A DNA stretch of 64,000 nt, taken from contig NZ_KE136366.1 in NCBI RefSeq assembly GCF_000406965.1, positions 149,445 to 213,444 on the forward strand, given 5' to 3'. Source of the DNA: Enterococcus avium ATCC 14025. GTDB lineage: Bacteria > Bacillota > Bacilli > Lactobacillales > Enterococcaceae. How positions within the stretch are numbered: the first letter of the stretch is position 1; every line of letters starts with the position of its first letter. Made by a program: the position numbers and the translations under genes. The notes beneath the pieces are model-generated. The model was not told where the DNA came from. It saw only the letters and a program-made list of their open reading frames with translations, and made no database searches. Below are positions 19,380 through 26,577 of this stretch, in pieces.

Positions 19380-20192
19380 TTATAAGCGATTATCCAAATG
19401 CTCACAAATCAATGTCGCTGATTCTTCAATCGATTTGTTAGTAACATCCAGAGTAAAGGCACCCAGTTCATCATATACACTCAAAGCGTAATCTACTTCT
19501 TCTTTGATCCGATTGATATCTGAATAGCGTGAATTTTCAGCTAAGCCTAAGGAGTTCAAACGGCTCATACGGATTTTCTTCTGAACTTCTGGTTCGATCA
19601 TCAAACCAACAATTTTCTCTTTCGGAACGTGTTTGATTTGTTCAGGTAGAGGAACTTCCGGTATTAAAGGAAGGTTCGCCACCTTCAAACGATTATTCGC
19701 TAAATACATGCTTAACGGAGTCTTCGAGGTCCGTGAAATACCCAGCAAAACAAGATCAGCCTCCAAAAAGCCCTTCGCATCTTTTCCATCATCATATTTC
19801 ACCGCGAATTCGATTGCTGCGACACGGTCGAAATACTCTTGATTCAGTTTGTGAACAACGCCGGCTTTTTGCAACGGAGCCACACCGGTTTTTTGATGAA
19901 CGATATCCATGAATTGGCTCATCAAATTAATGTATTGCAGACCTGTCCGTTCACCGAAATCTTCGACAATTTTAGTCAAATTTTCGCTGACTAAGGTTGT
20001 TACCACAACGGCACTGTCTTTCAAGGCATCGCCTAAAATACTTTTCAATTCTTCTTCATCTTTTGTAAACGGAAAACGATAAGACAAATCAAAATTGACT
20101 GTAGGGAACTGAGCTGCTGCGGCATTAACTATTTTCAGCGAAGTCTCGCCGACTGAATCAGAGATCATGTATAATGGTACACTTGTTTTCAT
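19380..20192 (-). CDS. ppsR: Pyruvate phosphate dikinase / PEP synthase regulatory protein (YqfL/PpsR, DUF299)
   Basis: 270 residues. Family motifs: SDSVGETSLKIVNAA near the N-terminus, the P-loop-like segment LVLLGISRTSKTPLSMYLA (about 150-168), and LARLNSLGL-like SRLNSLGLAENSRY. These proteins are ADP-dependent kinase/phosphorylases that inactivate and reactivate PPDK or PEP synthase. In B. subtilis the gene sits directly after ccpN, as here. The product probably sets the pyruvate-to-PEP step. Confidence 0.94.
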   Translation of the reverse strand: MKTSVPLYMISDSVGETSLKIVNAAAAQFPTVNFDLSYRFPFTKDEEELKSILGDALKDSAVVVTTLVSENLTKIVEDFGERTGLQYINLMSQFMDIVHQKTGVAPLQKAGVVHKLNQEYFDRVAAIEFAVKYDDGKDAKGFLEADLVLLGISRTSKTPLSMYLANNRLKVANLPLIPEVPLPEQIKHVPKEKIVGLMIEPEVQKKIRMSRLNSLGLAENSRYSDINRIKEEVDYALSVYDELGAFTLDVTNKSIEESATLICEHLDNRL

Positions 20193-20203
20193 TGTTTTCG
20201 CTC

Positions 20204-20833
20204 CTATCGATTGGTTTCAGTTTGTTTTGCTTGCTGCATGATATAATTAAAAATACGTGATTTCGTAATTTTTCCGATCACTTTTTTCGGATCGTCTTCA
20301 CTGACTACAGGCAGTGAATCAACTTGATAATCAAGTAAGACTGCGCCAGCTTCTAAGATCGTGTAATCCTTCGTGCATGTTTGCAGATGCGGTGCACGTG
20401 TCATAACGACCGCCACTGGTGTATTTTGCAGATTGCTGTTCAATGATGCACGCAATAAATCTTTGCGCGACAATAACCCGACAAGATGCTGTTCTTTGTC
20501 GGTCACATAAATCGAGCCAACGTCATACATAAACATATTAGTGATCGCATCATGAATCGAAGTGTCTTGTGGCGTTAGCAGAGGTGACAGCATGATCTCT
20601 TCAACTTTGACAGAAAAGATTTTGTCGAACAGAAATTGTTCGATGCCCACACCTGTGTAGGTGTAACCAACTTTTGGGCTTGCTTCCAAAATTCCTGCCA
20701 TCGTTAAGAAGGAGAGATCTGTACGTAAAGTAGCATGCGAGATTCCTAAGTGATCGGCGATTTTTTCGCCACTTAGCGGTTGATCGCGTTTGACGATCTC
20801 AATAATTTTCTCTTGCCTTTGTGATAGATTCAT
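20204..20833 (-). CDS. ccpN: CcpN-like transcriptional repressor (HTH plus two CBS domains)
   Basis: 209 residues. N-terminal DeoR-like winged HTH (EKIIEIVKRDQPLSGEKIADHLGISHATLRTDL), then two CBS domains (about 75-135 and 140-200). In B. subtilis CcpN represses gapB and pckA on glycolytic substrates, sensing ATP/ADP. The start at 20833 has AGGAGG 6 nt upstream; an in-frame ATG at 20926 would add 31 residues foreign to the family. It leads the ccpN-ppsR-fbp group. Targets here are not known; its own operon is a reasonable one. Confidence 0.92.
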   Translation of the reverse strand: MNLSQRQEKIIEIVKRDQPLSGEKIADHLGISHATLRTDLSFLTMAGILEASPKVGYTYTGVGIEQFLFDKIFSVKVEEIMLSPLLTPQDTSIHDAITNMFMYDVGSIYVTDKEQHLVGLLSRKDLLRASLNSNLQNTPVAVVMTRAPHLQTCTKDYTILEAGAVLLDYQVDSLPVVSEDDPKKVIGKITKSRIFNYIMQQAKQTETNR

Positions 20834-20945
20834 AGGTCCTCCTAGTAATGCATTCGTTCTTCTGTGAGAAAAAATGAATTGGTTTTTTCTTTTAATTGTC
20901 ATTGAGAAGATGCTCCAAAAATTCAATGACTTGAATACACACCCT

Positions 20946-20973
20946 ATTATACACGTAATAACTATATAAACAA
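20946..20973 (-). promoter_or_regulatory. Promoter of ccpN-ppsR-fbp (minus strand)
   Basis: Read on the minus strand: -35 TTGTTT (20973-20968), 16-bp spacer, -10 TATAAT (20951-20946). The leader to the ccpN start is about 105 nt. Confidence 0.7.
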
Positions 20974-21052
20974 CATGATTGATTAAATAAACACATATTT
21001 AAAAATTTCAGAAATAAAAGGGGTATTGCTTTCTAAAAAAAGAGTTTAGCAG

Positions 21053-21058
21053 TATAAT
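21053..21058 (+). promoter_or_regulatory. -10 element of the tRNA-Glu gene
   Basis: TATAAT 20 nt before the tRNA 5' end. The -35 is not clear; TTGCTT at 21026 would leave a 21-bp spacer. Confidence 0.55.
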
Positions 21059-21078
21059 TCTTTTTGTTGATATGAAAT

Positions 21079-21150
21079 AACCCGTTAGTCAAGGGGTCAA
21101 GACGCCGCGTTCTCAGCGCGGAGGCACGGGTTCAAATCCCGTACGGGTTA
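21079..21150 (+). tRNA. tRNA-Glu, anticodon CUC
   Basis: 72 nt fold as a complete cloverleaf: acceptor AACCCGT/ACGGGTT, D stem GTC/GAC, anticodon stem CCGCG/CGCGG with loop TTCTCAG (anticodon CTC, reads GAG), T arm ACGGG-TTCAAAT-CCCGT, discriminator A. CCA is not encoded. Size and arms match bacterial tRNA-Glu. The anticodon CUC and an A1-U72 first pair instead of the usual G1-C72 are noteworthy. Confidence 0.95.
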
Positions 21151-21155
21151 TACCT

Positions 21156-21191
21156 AGAGTTGATATCCAGTTGGGTGTCAACTCTTTTTTT
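21156..21191 (+). terminator. Terminator after tRNA-Glu
   Basis: AGAGTTGA (21156-21163) pairs with TCAACTCT (21178-21185), followed by a T run. Confidence 0.85.
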
Positions 21192-21271
21192 GTTCATTTT
21201 TCTAGTGCATGTGAAAGAATTTGTACTATATACTATAGGTAGTAAAACATAACTAGGCGAGGAGGAACAAC

Positions 21272-22324
21272 ATGGAAGCTGCGAGTATAAAACGACTGTT
21301 AGAGCAAAAATCCAAAGCAGAATTGGGCTTTTATCCGACACCCTTTTATCGGTTAACTAATTTGTCTAAAAAGCTAGGAGTCAATTTGTTTATCAAGCGA
21401 GAAGATTTTTCTGGGCAGAGTCTATTTGGCGGCAACAAAATCAGAAAGCTCGAGTATCTGATCGGAGATGCTAAAGAAAAAGGCGCAGAATATGTTTTTA
21501 CTTTTGGGGCGACTCAGTCGAATCATGCGATGCAGACGGTTGAAGCTTGTCGCAAAGAGGGCTTGACGCCGATCTTGTATTTGGTTGCTTATGTTGAACC
21601 TGATGAGCAGGATCTTCGCAGTAATTTATTGCTGGATCGAATTTTAGGAGCAGAGGTACATGTCATTTTGAAAAATCCTGGTGAGACAGAGGCGGAAATG
21701 AGTGCTCGTTCTGTCAAACTAGCACGAGAGCATATGGATAAATTAGCAAAAGAAGGTCATAACTGTTACGAGATTTCGATGGGCGGCGCTAGTTCGATCG
21801 GTTCAGTCGGTTTTATCGATGGATTTGTAGAACTTGCAGAGCAAGCCGCAGATACGGGAGTAGAATTTGATTACTTGGTTCATGCAACTGGATCAGGAGG
21901 AACGATGGCAGGATTAGTCGCCGGAAAGAAATTATTGAATCATCCCATACGGATTTTCTCTTTTGATGTGATCGGTCATGATTCCAGTTATTTAGACAGT
22001 TCAGCGAAATTAGGAAACGAAAGCTTAGTGTGGCTAGGAGCAAAGGCTTGCTTAACAGCTGAAGACTTTGAGCATGACAATCAGTATTTTCTTCCTGGCT
22101 ATGAAATGCCAAGTGAGGCAGGAAATGATGCGATTCGACTATTAGCAAGAGAAGAGGGACTGTTTCTAGACCCTGTTTACTCTGGCAAGGCCTTTGCGGG
22201 CATGTTGGATTATATTGAAAAAGGCAAGATTCCGCAAGGTAGCAACGTGATTTTTCTGCATACAGGTGGAGCCACAGCACTATTTGCAGAAAAAGAAATT
22301 TTGGGGAATTTATTGGATAAATAA
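21272..22324 (+). CDS. D-cysteine desulfhydrase / ACC-deaminase family PLP enzyme
   Basis: 350 residues, fold-type II PLP enzyme. The PLP lysine lies in LFGGNKIRKLEYLIGDA (about 52-68), then TFGATQSNHAMQTVEA, and the cofactor phosphate loop ATGSGGTMAGLVAG near 210. Members degrade D-cysteine to pyruvate, sulfide and ammonia, or deaminate ACC; the sequence does not settle which. RBS GAGGAGGAA precedes ATG. It is followed by a broken small gene and then a terminator. Confidence 0.88.
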   Translation: MEAASIKRLLEQKSKAELGFYPTPFYRLTNLSKKLGVNLFIKREDFSGQSLFGGNKIRKLEYLIGDAKEKGAEYVFTFGATQSNHAMQTVEACRKEGLTPILYLVAYVEPDEQDLRSNLLLDRILGAEVHVILKNPGETEAEMSARSVKLAREHMDKLAKEGHNCYEISMGGASSIGSVGFIDGFVELAEQAADTGVEFDYLVHATGSGGTMAGLVAGKKLLNHPIRIFSFDVIGHDSSYLDSSAKLGNESLVWLGAKACLTAEDFEHDNQYFLPGYEMPSEAGNDAIRLLAREEGLFLDPVYSGKAFAGMLDYIEKGKIPQGSNVIFLHTGGATALFAEKEILGNLLDK

Positions 22325-22347
22325 TTATTCGATTGGGGGAATAGGAA

Positions 22348-22671
22348 ATGAGTAAAAAGGTGGTTTGGATCTGGTCGACAAATGCGAATTAAGGTACCAG
22401 AGGATTTGCGACTACATTTGGCATGTTAGTCAGACCTTATAAATTTCAAAAAGAAGTTCGAGAAGCTTTAGCACCAGAGTGGGAAGTTGAGTTTATCAGC
22501 GATGATATTTCGGAAGATGAAATACCTAAAGGTGATGCTACTATTTGCAGTCGAGCCATGGATATCTATCTAGACAAAGACAGATATCACAACCTTGTGG
22601 TGATCCCTGAGCTGGAGCTTATGCAGTATGATTATTCAGCGATTAAGGAGAGGATCGCTGAGTATCTGTAG
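22348..22671 (+). pseudogene. Small gene interrupted by an in-frame TAA
   Basis: ATG at 22348 with a plausible RBS (GGGGGAATAGG) opens a frame starting MSKKVVWIWSTNAN. TAA at 22390 stops it, and the same frame continues without further stops from 22393 to 22671, ending IKERIAEYL. Joined, it would be about 107 residues. The remaining downstream ATG is at 22423, without a convincing RBS. I do not recognise the family. It lies 23 nt after the D-cysteine desulfhydrase and was probably co-transcribed. A sequencing error is the main alternative. Confidence 0.55.
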
Positions 22672-22715
22672 AAGTTATTTTCTTTCTATATAAAAATAAT
22701 TTTATATTGATTATT

Positions 22716-22747
22716 GAACCATTCACAAAAGGGATGGTTCTTTTTTT
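22716..22747 (+). terminator. Terminator after the desulfhydrase unit
   Basis: GAACCATTC (22716-22724) with GGATGGTTC (22732-22740), one T-G pair, then seven T. Confidence 0.87.
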
Positions 22748-22807
22748 GTAAAGATATCTTTACTTATTTGTGAGAAAGGAGTATTCTCTATGTAAAGATA
22801 TCTTTAC
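22748..22807. promoter_or_regulatory. Twin 16-bp perfect palindromes around the promoter of the XRE operon
   Basis: GTAAAGATATCTTTAC occurs at 22748-22763 and again, identical, at 22792-22807, centres 44 bp apart. A promoter can be read between them: -35 TTTACT (22759-22764, inside the first palindrome), 17-bp spacer, -10 TATTCT (22782-22787), with the start near the second palindrome. This is the arrangement expected for an autoregulatory operator pair bound by the XRE protein encoded next. Confidence 0.75.
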
Positions 22808-22829
22808 AAAAAAGATCGAGAGGATAAAA

Positions 22830-23039
22830 ATGAACGTTCATAATAAAATCAGAGCAATCCGTGAATCAAAAAAAATTCCTCAAAAGAAAATGGCTGAGGA
22901 GTTAAATGTTTCCCGTCAAACAATGACTGCGATTGAAACGATGAAGTACAATCCCAGTTTGGAATTAACACTAAAGATTGCTCAGTATTTTGAAATGCCA
23001 GTAGAAGAAATTTTTCAGTTGAAGGAGGAAGAAAAATGA
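22830..23039 (+). CDS. Small XRE-family transcriptional regulator
   Basis: 69 residues, almost only a helix-turn-helix (KIRAIRESKKIPQKKMAEELNVSRQTMTAIETMKYNPSLELTLKIAQYFEMPVEEIF). It resembles the YozG/Xre-like small repressors found with membrane proteins in Firmicutes. ATG at 22830 has AGAGGAT 5 nt upstream; longer in-frame starts run through the second palindrome and are unlikely. It overlaps the next gene by 4 nt (ATGA), so regulator and membrane protein are translated together. It probably binds the twin palindromes. Confidence 0.88.
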   Translation: MNVHNKIRAIRESKKIPQKKMAEELNVSRQTMTAIETMKYNPSLELTLKIAQYFEMPVEEIFQLKEEEK

Positions 23040-23506
23040 AACTTTTTACAGTAGCCATCATAAATCTCATTGGATTTCCACTATTATTTTTTGGTTTTAT
23101 CTCCTTTATTCCATTTTGTTTTTCAGTGAAAAATATTGTAACTGGACGTATAACTAATGAACAGAATAAGAAAATGGTTGCTGAAGCATCGTTGGTTAGT
23201 ATCGGAACTATTTTATTGTTAATTATTATTCATTGGAAGTTGCCTGAGTTATTGCCAAAAGATTTGCGACAATTTCTTTTACCAGGGAATCAATATTTTA
23301 TTGCAATAATCGGTAATATGACTTTGGATATTCACAGTATTCTCTTTTATTCAGCGGTAATAGGATTCGTTTATAAACTTAAAGAAGTTCAGTATGGAAT
23401 AATATCCAAGAATTTCTTTTTTAGAAAGAAATTCTTACCAGTGATCGCTGTGTCAATGCTGTGCACTTTTTTACCAAATCTTATTGATTTATTAATGAAA
23501 GCATAA
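23036..23506 (+). CDS. Membrane protein linked to the XRE regulator (first of two paralogues)
   Basis: 156 residues with four hydrophobic segments (about 5-30, 50-70, 92-115, 132-152). I do not recognise the family. The stretch from IAIIGNMTLDIHSILFYSAVIGF to the end aligns with LALIGNTPLHFDSFFFDCSILGI in the next gene, showing that the two are diverged tandem paralogues. Coupled to the regulator by ATGA. A repressor joined to a small polytopic membrane protein often forms a stress- or peptide-sensing unit, but no function can be assigned. Confidence 0.7.
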   Translation: MKLFTVAIINLIGFPLLFFGFISFIPFCFSVKNIVTGRITNEQNKKMVAEASLVSIGTILLLIIIHWKLPELLPKDLRQFLLPGNQYFIAIIGNMTLDIHSILFYSAVIGFVYKLKEVQYGIISKNFFFRKKFLPVIAVSMLCTFLPNLIDLLMKA

Positions 23507-23587
23507 ATTATTATTATCCCACTTTTTGTAGAAATAGACATTTTGTGGAAGAAGGACTTTAAAAAATTATATAGAGGAGATTTGATA

Positions 23588-24004
23588 ATGATTAGAATGA
23601 CTATGGCTGTTATCTTTTGTGTGGTAAGTGTTTATTCATTTATTGGTATTTTTACATTATTTAGAGTTTTAGTTAGATTTAAGCAGTATGATGAGTTAGA
23701 AAGGAAAGCTATTATCGAGACGTTAGCAATGAGCATGGTAATTATTTTAGTTGTGAATTTTGGACAATTGATTCTATCATTTATAACTCCTTACGATTGG
23801 GCACCTTTTATTTTTTCTGGAAGCTCTTTGGCTTTGATCGGTAATACTCCTTTGCATTTTGATAGTTTCTTTTTTGACTGTTCAATACTTGGCATTAGTT
23901 ATATGGTTAGACGCCATCATTTTGGATTAATAAAAGTGAAAAACATCTTGATTCCAATTATTATTATTCTAATTTTTATTCTTATGCCTCTGATGCTTCA
24001 TTAA
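23588..24004 (+). CDS. Membrane protein linked to the XRE regulator (second paralogue)
   Basis: 138 residues, four hydrophobic segments, related to the preceding gene over its C-terminal half (IGN-x-x-L-x-x-x-S core). ATG at 23588 is preferred because TAGAGGAGA lies about 8 nt upstream; an in-frame start at 23543 lacks a ribosome site. It lies 81 nt after its paralogue on the same strand with no terminator between, so it is probably in the same operon. Function unknown. Confidence 0.68.
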   Translation: MIRMTMAVIFCVVSVYSFIGIFTLFRVLVRFKQYDELERKAIIETLAMSMVIILVVNFGQLILSFITPYDWAPFIFSGSSLALIGNTPLHFDSFFFDCSILGISYMVRRHHFGLIKVKNILIPIIIILIFILMPLMLH

Positions 24005-24084
24005 CAAAATAGATACCATCACTATCGGCAATATTTTTTCTTTTCACGCGTTCAAGACAAAATAATCTATTTTTAAGATCATTC

Positions 24085-24114
24085 TTCAAAATCGGGTGAA
24101 ATTAATAGTATAAT
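24085..24114 (+). promoter_or_regulatory. Candidate promoter of the ABC exporter operon
   Basis: -35 TTCAAA (24085-24090), 18-bp spacer, -10 TATAAT (24109-24114), about 84 nt before the first gene. Confidence 0.55.
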
Positions 24115-24197
24115 GAAAATAACTTTTTGTAATGTTCGCTTAGGGTTGTCGCAACATTTACACAAATAGTTAAAAATTGTTAAGTTGGAGTGATTAG

Positions 24198-24671
24198 ATG
24201 GAAAAGCATTTGAAGAAAGCAAAAACATGGAACATGGTATTGATTATTTTAGGGTTGATTTCGGTGGTATCATCGGTGGTTGGGTTACCCAAATCGTTAA
24301 ATCCGAAGCTGAGTGATTACGAAATGATGGGATCAATGGCTCAGGAGATGTTCGATTATGCAAATAATCCGCTAATAAAAGGAATCTCGGTGTTGTCTCT
24401 AGTAATTTCGATCGTTTTGTTGGTTTTCTATTTCATCGCGAATAAGAAGTTAGCAGATGAGATTATCCCAGCAAAATTTCCATACTATATTAAAATTGGT
24501 TGGAGTCTTTTAAGTTCAGCGATTGGTTTCATGATGCAGCCAAAAATACAAATGGAAGGGATGGATTTCTCTTTTATGACGACTGTTATTGGGATAGTCT
24601 TCCAGATTGTTTTCCTAATACCGGCAATCTTAGTCATTGTTCATCTATTTAAAGCAGAACCAGAGGAGTAG
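24198..24671 (+). CDS. Membrane protein at the head of a MacAB-like exporter operon
   Basis: 157 residues with four hydrophobic segments (about 13-30, 65-85, 97-115, 122-148). The family is not recognised from sequence. In B. subtilis the exporter YknXYZ is preceded by the membrane protein YknW, which takes part in the complex; this gene occupies the same position. RBS TTGGAGTG precedes ATG by 5 nt, and macA follows 4 nt after its stop. Confidence 0.65.
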   Translation: MEKHLKKAKTWNMVLIILGLISVVSSVVGLPKSLNPKLSDYEMMGSMAQEMFDYANNPLIKGISVLSLVISIVLLVFYFIANKKLADEIIPAKFPYYIKIGWSLLSSAIGFMMQPKIQMEGMDFSFMTTVIGIVFQIVFLIPAILVIVHLFKAEPEE

Positions 24672-24675
24672 CAGA

Positions 24676-25890
24676 ATGAGAAAGAAAAAATTGACGAAAA
24701 AGCAAAAGATCCGTTGGAGTATTCTAGCCGGAGTGCTTGCGCTAGTGCTATTTATTGGTGCATTTGTTTACTCTCAAACAAAAAATTCAACTGTTAAAGA
24801 TAACAAATACAAAGCAGTTACACTGAAAAAATCTGATCCCTTGACCTTCAATGGGATTGTGGAAGCAACGCATACACAGGATTATTACTTTGACCAAACG
24901 TTAGGCAAGATTTCTGAGATCAATGTTCAGGATGGACAGGAGGTAGAGCAAGGTGCTACGTTGCTGAGCTATACGAATACTGAATATCAGGAACAAGCGG
25001 ACGAGCAGAGTACGAATCTAGACAAGCTCTATCTCGCTGTTTCAAATGCGCAAGAAAGTCTGGCAATCGCACAGGACAAGCAGGCAAAAGAGCAGCAGAA
25101 ATTAAACGACGCAACGGCAAACTATAATAACACCAATGAAAATAGTGAAGAAGGAGCCGCCAAAAAAGAGCAATACAAGCAAGAAATGACACAATATGAA
25201 AGCAGTGTTGATGCTGCGGCTGATGCCGTTGTTCAAGCGAGACAAGCACTAGAAAGTGCCAATGTTGAGCTGAATTCAGCATCACAAAGCGTAACGAAAA
25301 TGCAAGGGAAAGTTAGCTCCACCGTTGCTAGTGCGACAAAGGGAACAGCCTATATCAATGAAAAGGGCAAGAATGATCCTTCTGTTCCAGTTGTGAAGGT
25401 GGTTAGTAATGAGGTCACGATCGAAGCAAAGGCTTCTGAATATGATTATCCGCAGGTCCATCAAGACGCGTCAGTGACCATAAAACCAATCACAACAAAT
25501 CAAGAGATCGCCGGAACTATTACGCATGTAAATAAGCTGCCGGATCAAGCAGAAGTGACTAGTCAGGCTGGAACAGCTGGCGGCAGTTCAACTAGCTCAG
25601 TCTCTAACTATAGCTTCATCGTAAAGCCAACTGAAGAACTACAGTATGGCTACAATGTTCAAGTGGTTCTTCCGCTGAATGAGATTCGTCTGCCTAAAAA
25701 AGCAGTGAAGAAAACAGGTGATACCAAATATGTTTTTGCTTACCGCAACGGAAAAGTTCATGAGGTTACGATTCAAGCAGAGGATAAGGGCGATTACTTC
25801 ATTTTGAAGGATGGTCTAAAAGATGGCGATCGTATCATTTCAAATCCTGACAAATCATTACGTGACGGTCAGGAATTGGCGGTGGATTAA
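24676..25890 (+). CDS. MacA/YknX-like adaptor of an ABC exporter
   Basis: 404 residues. Basic N-terminus followed by one membrane helix (about 13-33), then an HlyD/MacA-type adaptor: biotinyl-lipoyl-like half-motif (GKISEINVQDGQEVEQGATLL), a coiled coil rich in Gln, Ala and Glu (about 115-215), and beta-barrel and membrane-proximal domains. Such adaptors link a MacB-type permease to substrates at the cell surface. ATG at 24676 follows GAGGAG by about 7 nt; an in-frame ATG at 24637 lies inside the upstream gene. The ATPase gene starts directly after its stop. Confidence 0.88.
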   Translation: MRKKKLTKKQKIRWSILAGVLALVLFIGAFVYSQTKNSTVKDNKYKAVTLKKSDPLTFNGIVEATHTQDYYFDQTLGKISEINVQDGQEVEQGATLLSYTNTEYQEQADEQSTNLDKLYLAVSNAQESLAIAQDKQAKEQQKLNDATANYNNTNENSEEGAAKKEQYKQEMTQYESSVDAAADAVVQARQALESANVELNSASQSVTKMQGKVSSTVASATKGTAYINEKGKNDPSVPVVKVVSNEVTIEAKASEYDYPQVHQDASVTIKPITTNQEIAGTITHVNKLPDQAEVTSQAGTAGGSSTSSVSNYSFIVKPTEELQYGYNVQVVLPLNEIRLPKKAVKKTGDTKYVFAYRNGKVHEVTIQAEDKGDYFILKDGLKDGDRIISNPDKSLRDGQELAVD

Positions 25891-26577
25891 ATGATCGAAC
25901 TAAAAAATATCAACAAGTATTATCGCAACGATGAGGAGTCGCTGCACGTTTTAAAGGACATCAATCTAAAAGCGGATGCCGGTGAAATGATCGCAATCAT
26001 GGGACCTTCTGGCTCAGGGAAATCAACCTTGATCAATTTGCTGGGCTTTATTGATACGAAATTTGAGGGTCAGTATTTATTCGAAGAAGAGAATCTAGTC
26101 GCTACGACCGATGATCGCTTATCTAAAACCCGCAATCAAATGGTTGGTTTTGTTTTCCAAAATTTTAGTTTGATCGAGAACTATACCGTTTATGAAAATG
26201 TGGAGCTGCCATTGCTTTATAATGGTCATGGTTTTCATCAGACTAAGGAAAAAGTGATGTCGGTTTTAGAGAAGGTCGGAATTGCGGATAAGGCTGAAAA
26301 GCGCCCGCGCCAACTTTCAGGTGGTCAACAGCAACGGGTGGCGATTGCTCGGGCACTGATTAATCAGCCAAAGTTCATTATTGCAGATGAACCGACCGGC
26401 GCGTTGGATACTCATACTTCAAATGAAATAATGGAGCTTTTTAAAGAACTGAATCGTCGCGATCATGCGACAATCTTTCTGGTTACCCACGATCCAGAGG
26501 TAGTACCATATTGTACACGCTTAGTTAAAATCAGAGATGGTGCAATCACTGAAGACAAGGCGGTGATCGAAGAATGA
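25891..26577 (+). CDS. ABC exporter ATPase, MacB/LolD type
   Basis: 228 residues. Walker A GPSGSGKST (about 36-44), Q-loop FVFQNFSLI, signature [15 protein letters not shown] (about 141-155), Walker B FIIADEPTGALD and switch His in LVTHD. It energises the permease encoded next, overlapping it by 4 nt. This class exports antimicrobial peptides, toxins or lipoproteins. Confidence 0.93.
   Translation: MIELKNINKYYRNDEESLHVLKDINLKADAGEMIAIMGPSGSGKSTLINLLGFIDTKFEGQYLFEEENLVATTDDRLSKTRNQMVGFVFQNFSLIENYTVYENVELPLLYNGHGFHQTKEKVMSVLEKVGIADKAEKRPRQLSGGQQQRVAIARALINQPKFIIADEPTGALDTHTSNEIMELFKELNRRDHATIFLVTHDPEVVPYCTRLVKIRDGAITEDKAVIEE

Noticed and set aside
22792-22830. Longer start of the XRE protein at 22770
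   Set aside because: The frame would cross the second palindrome and the predicted transcription start; the ATG at 22830 has a proper RBS.
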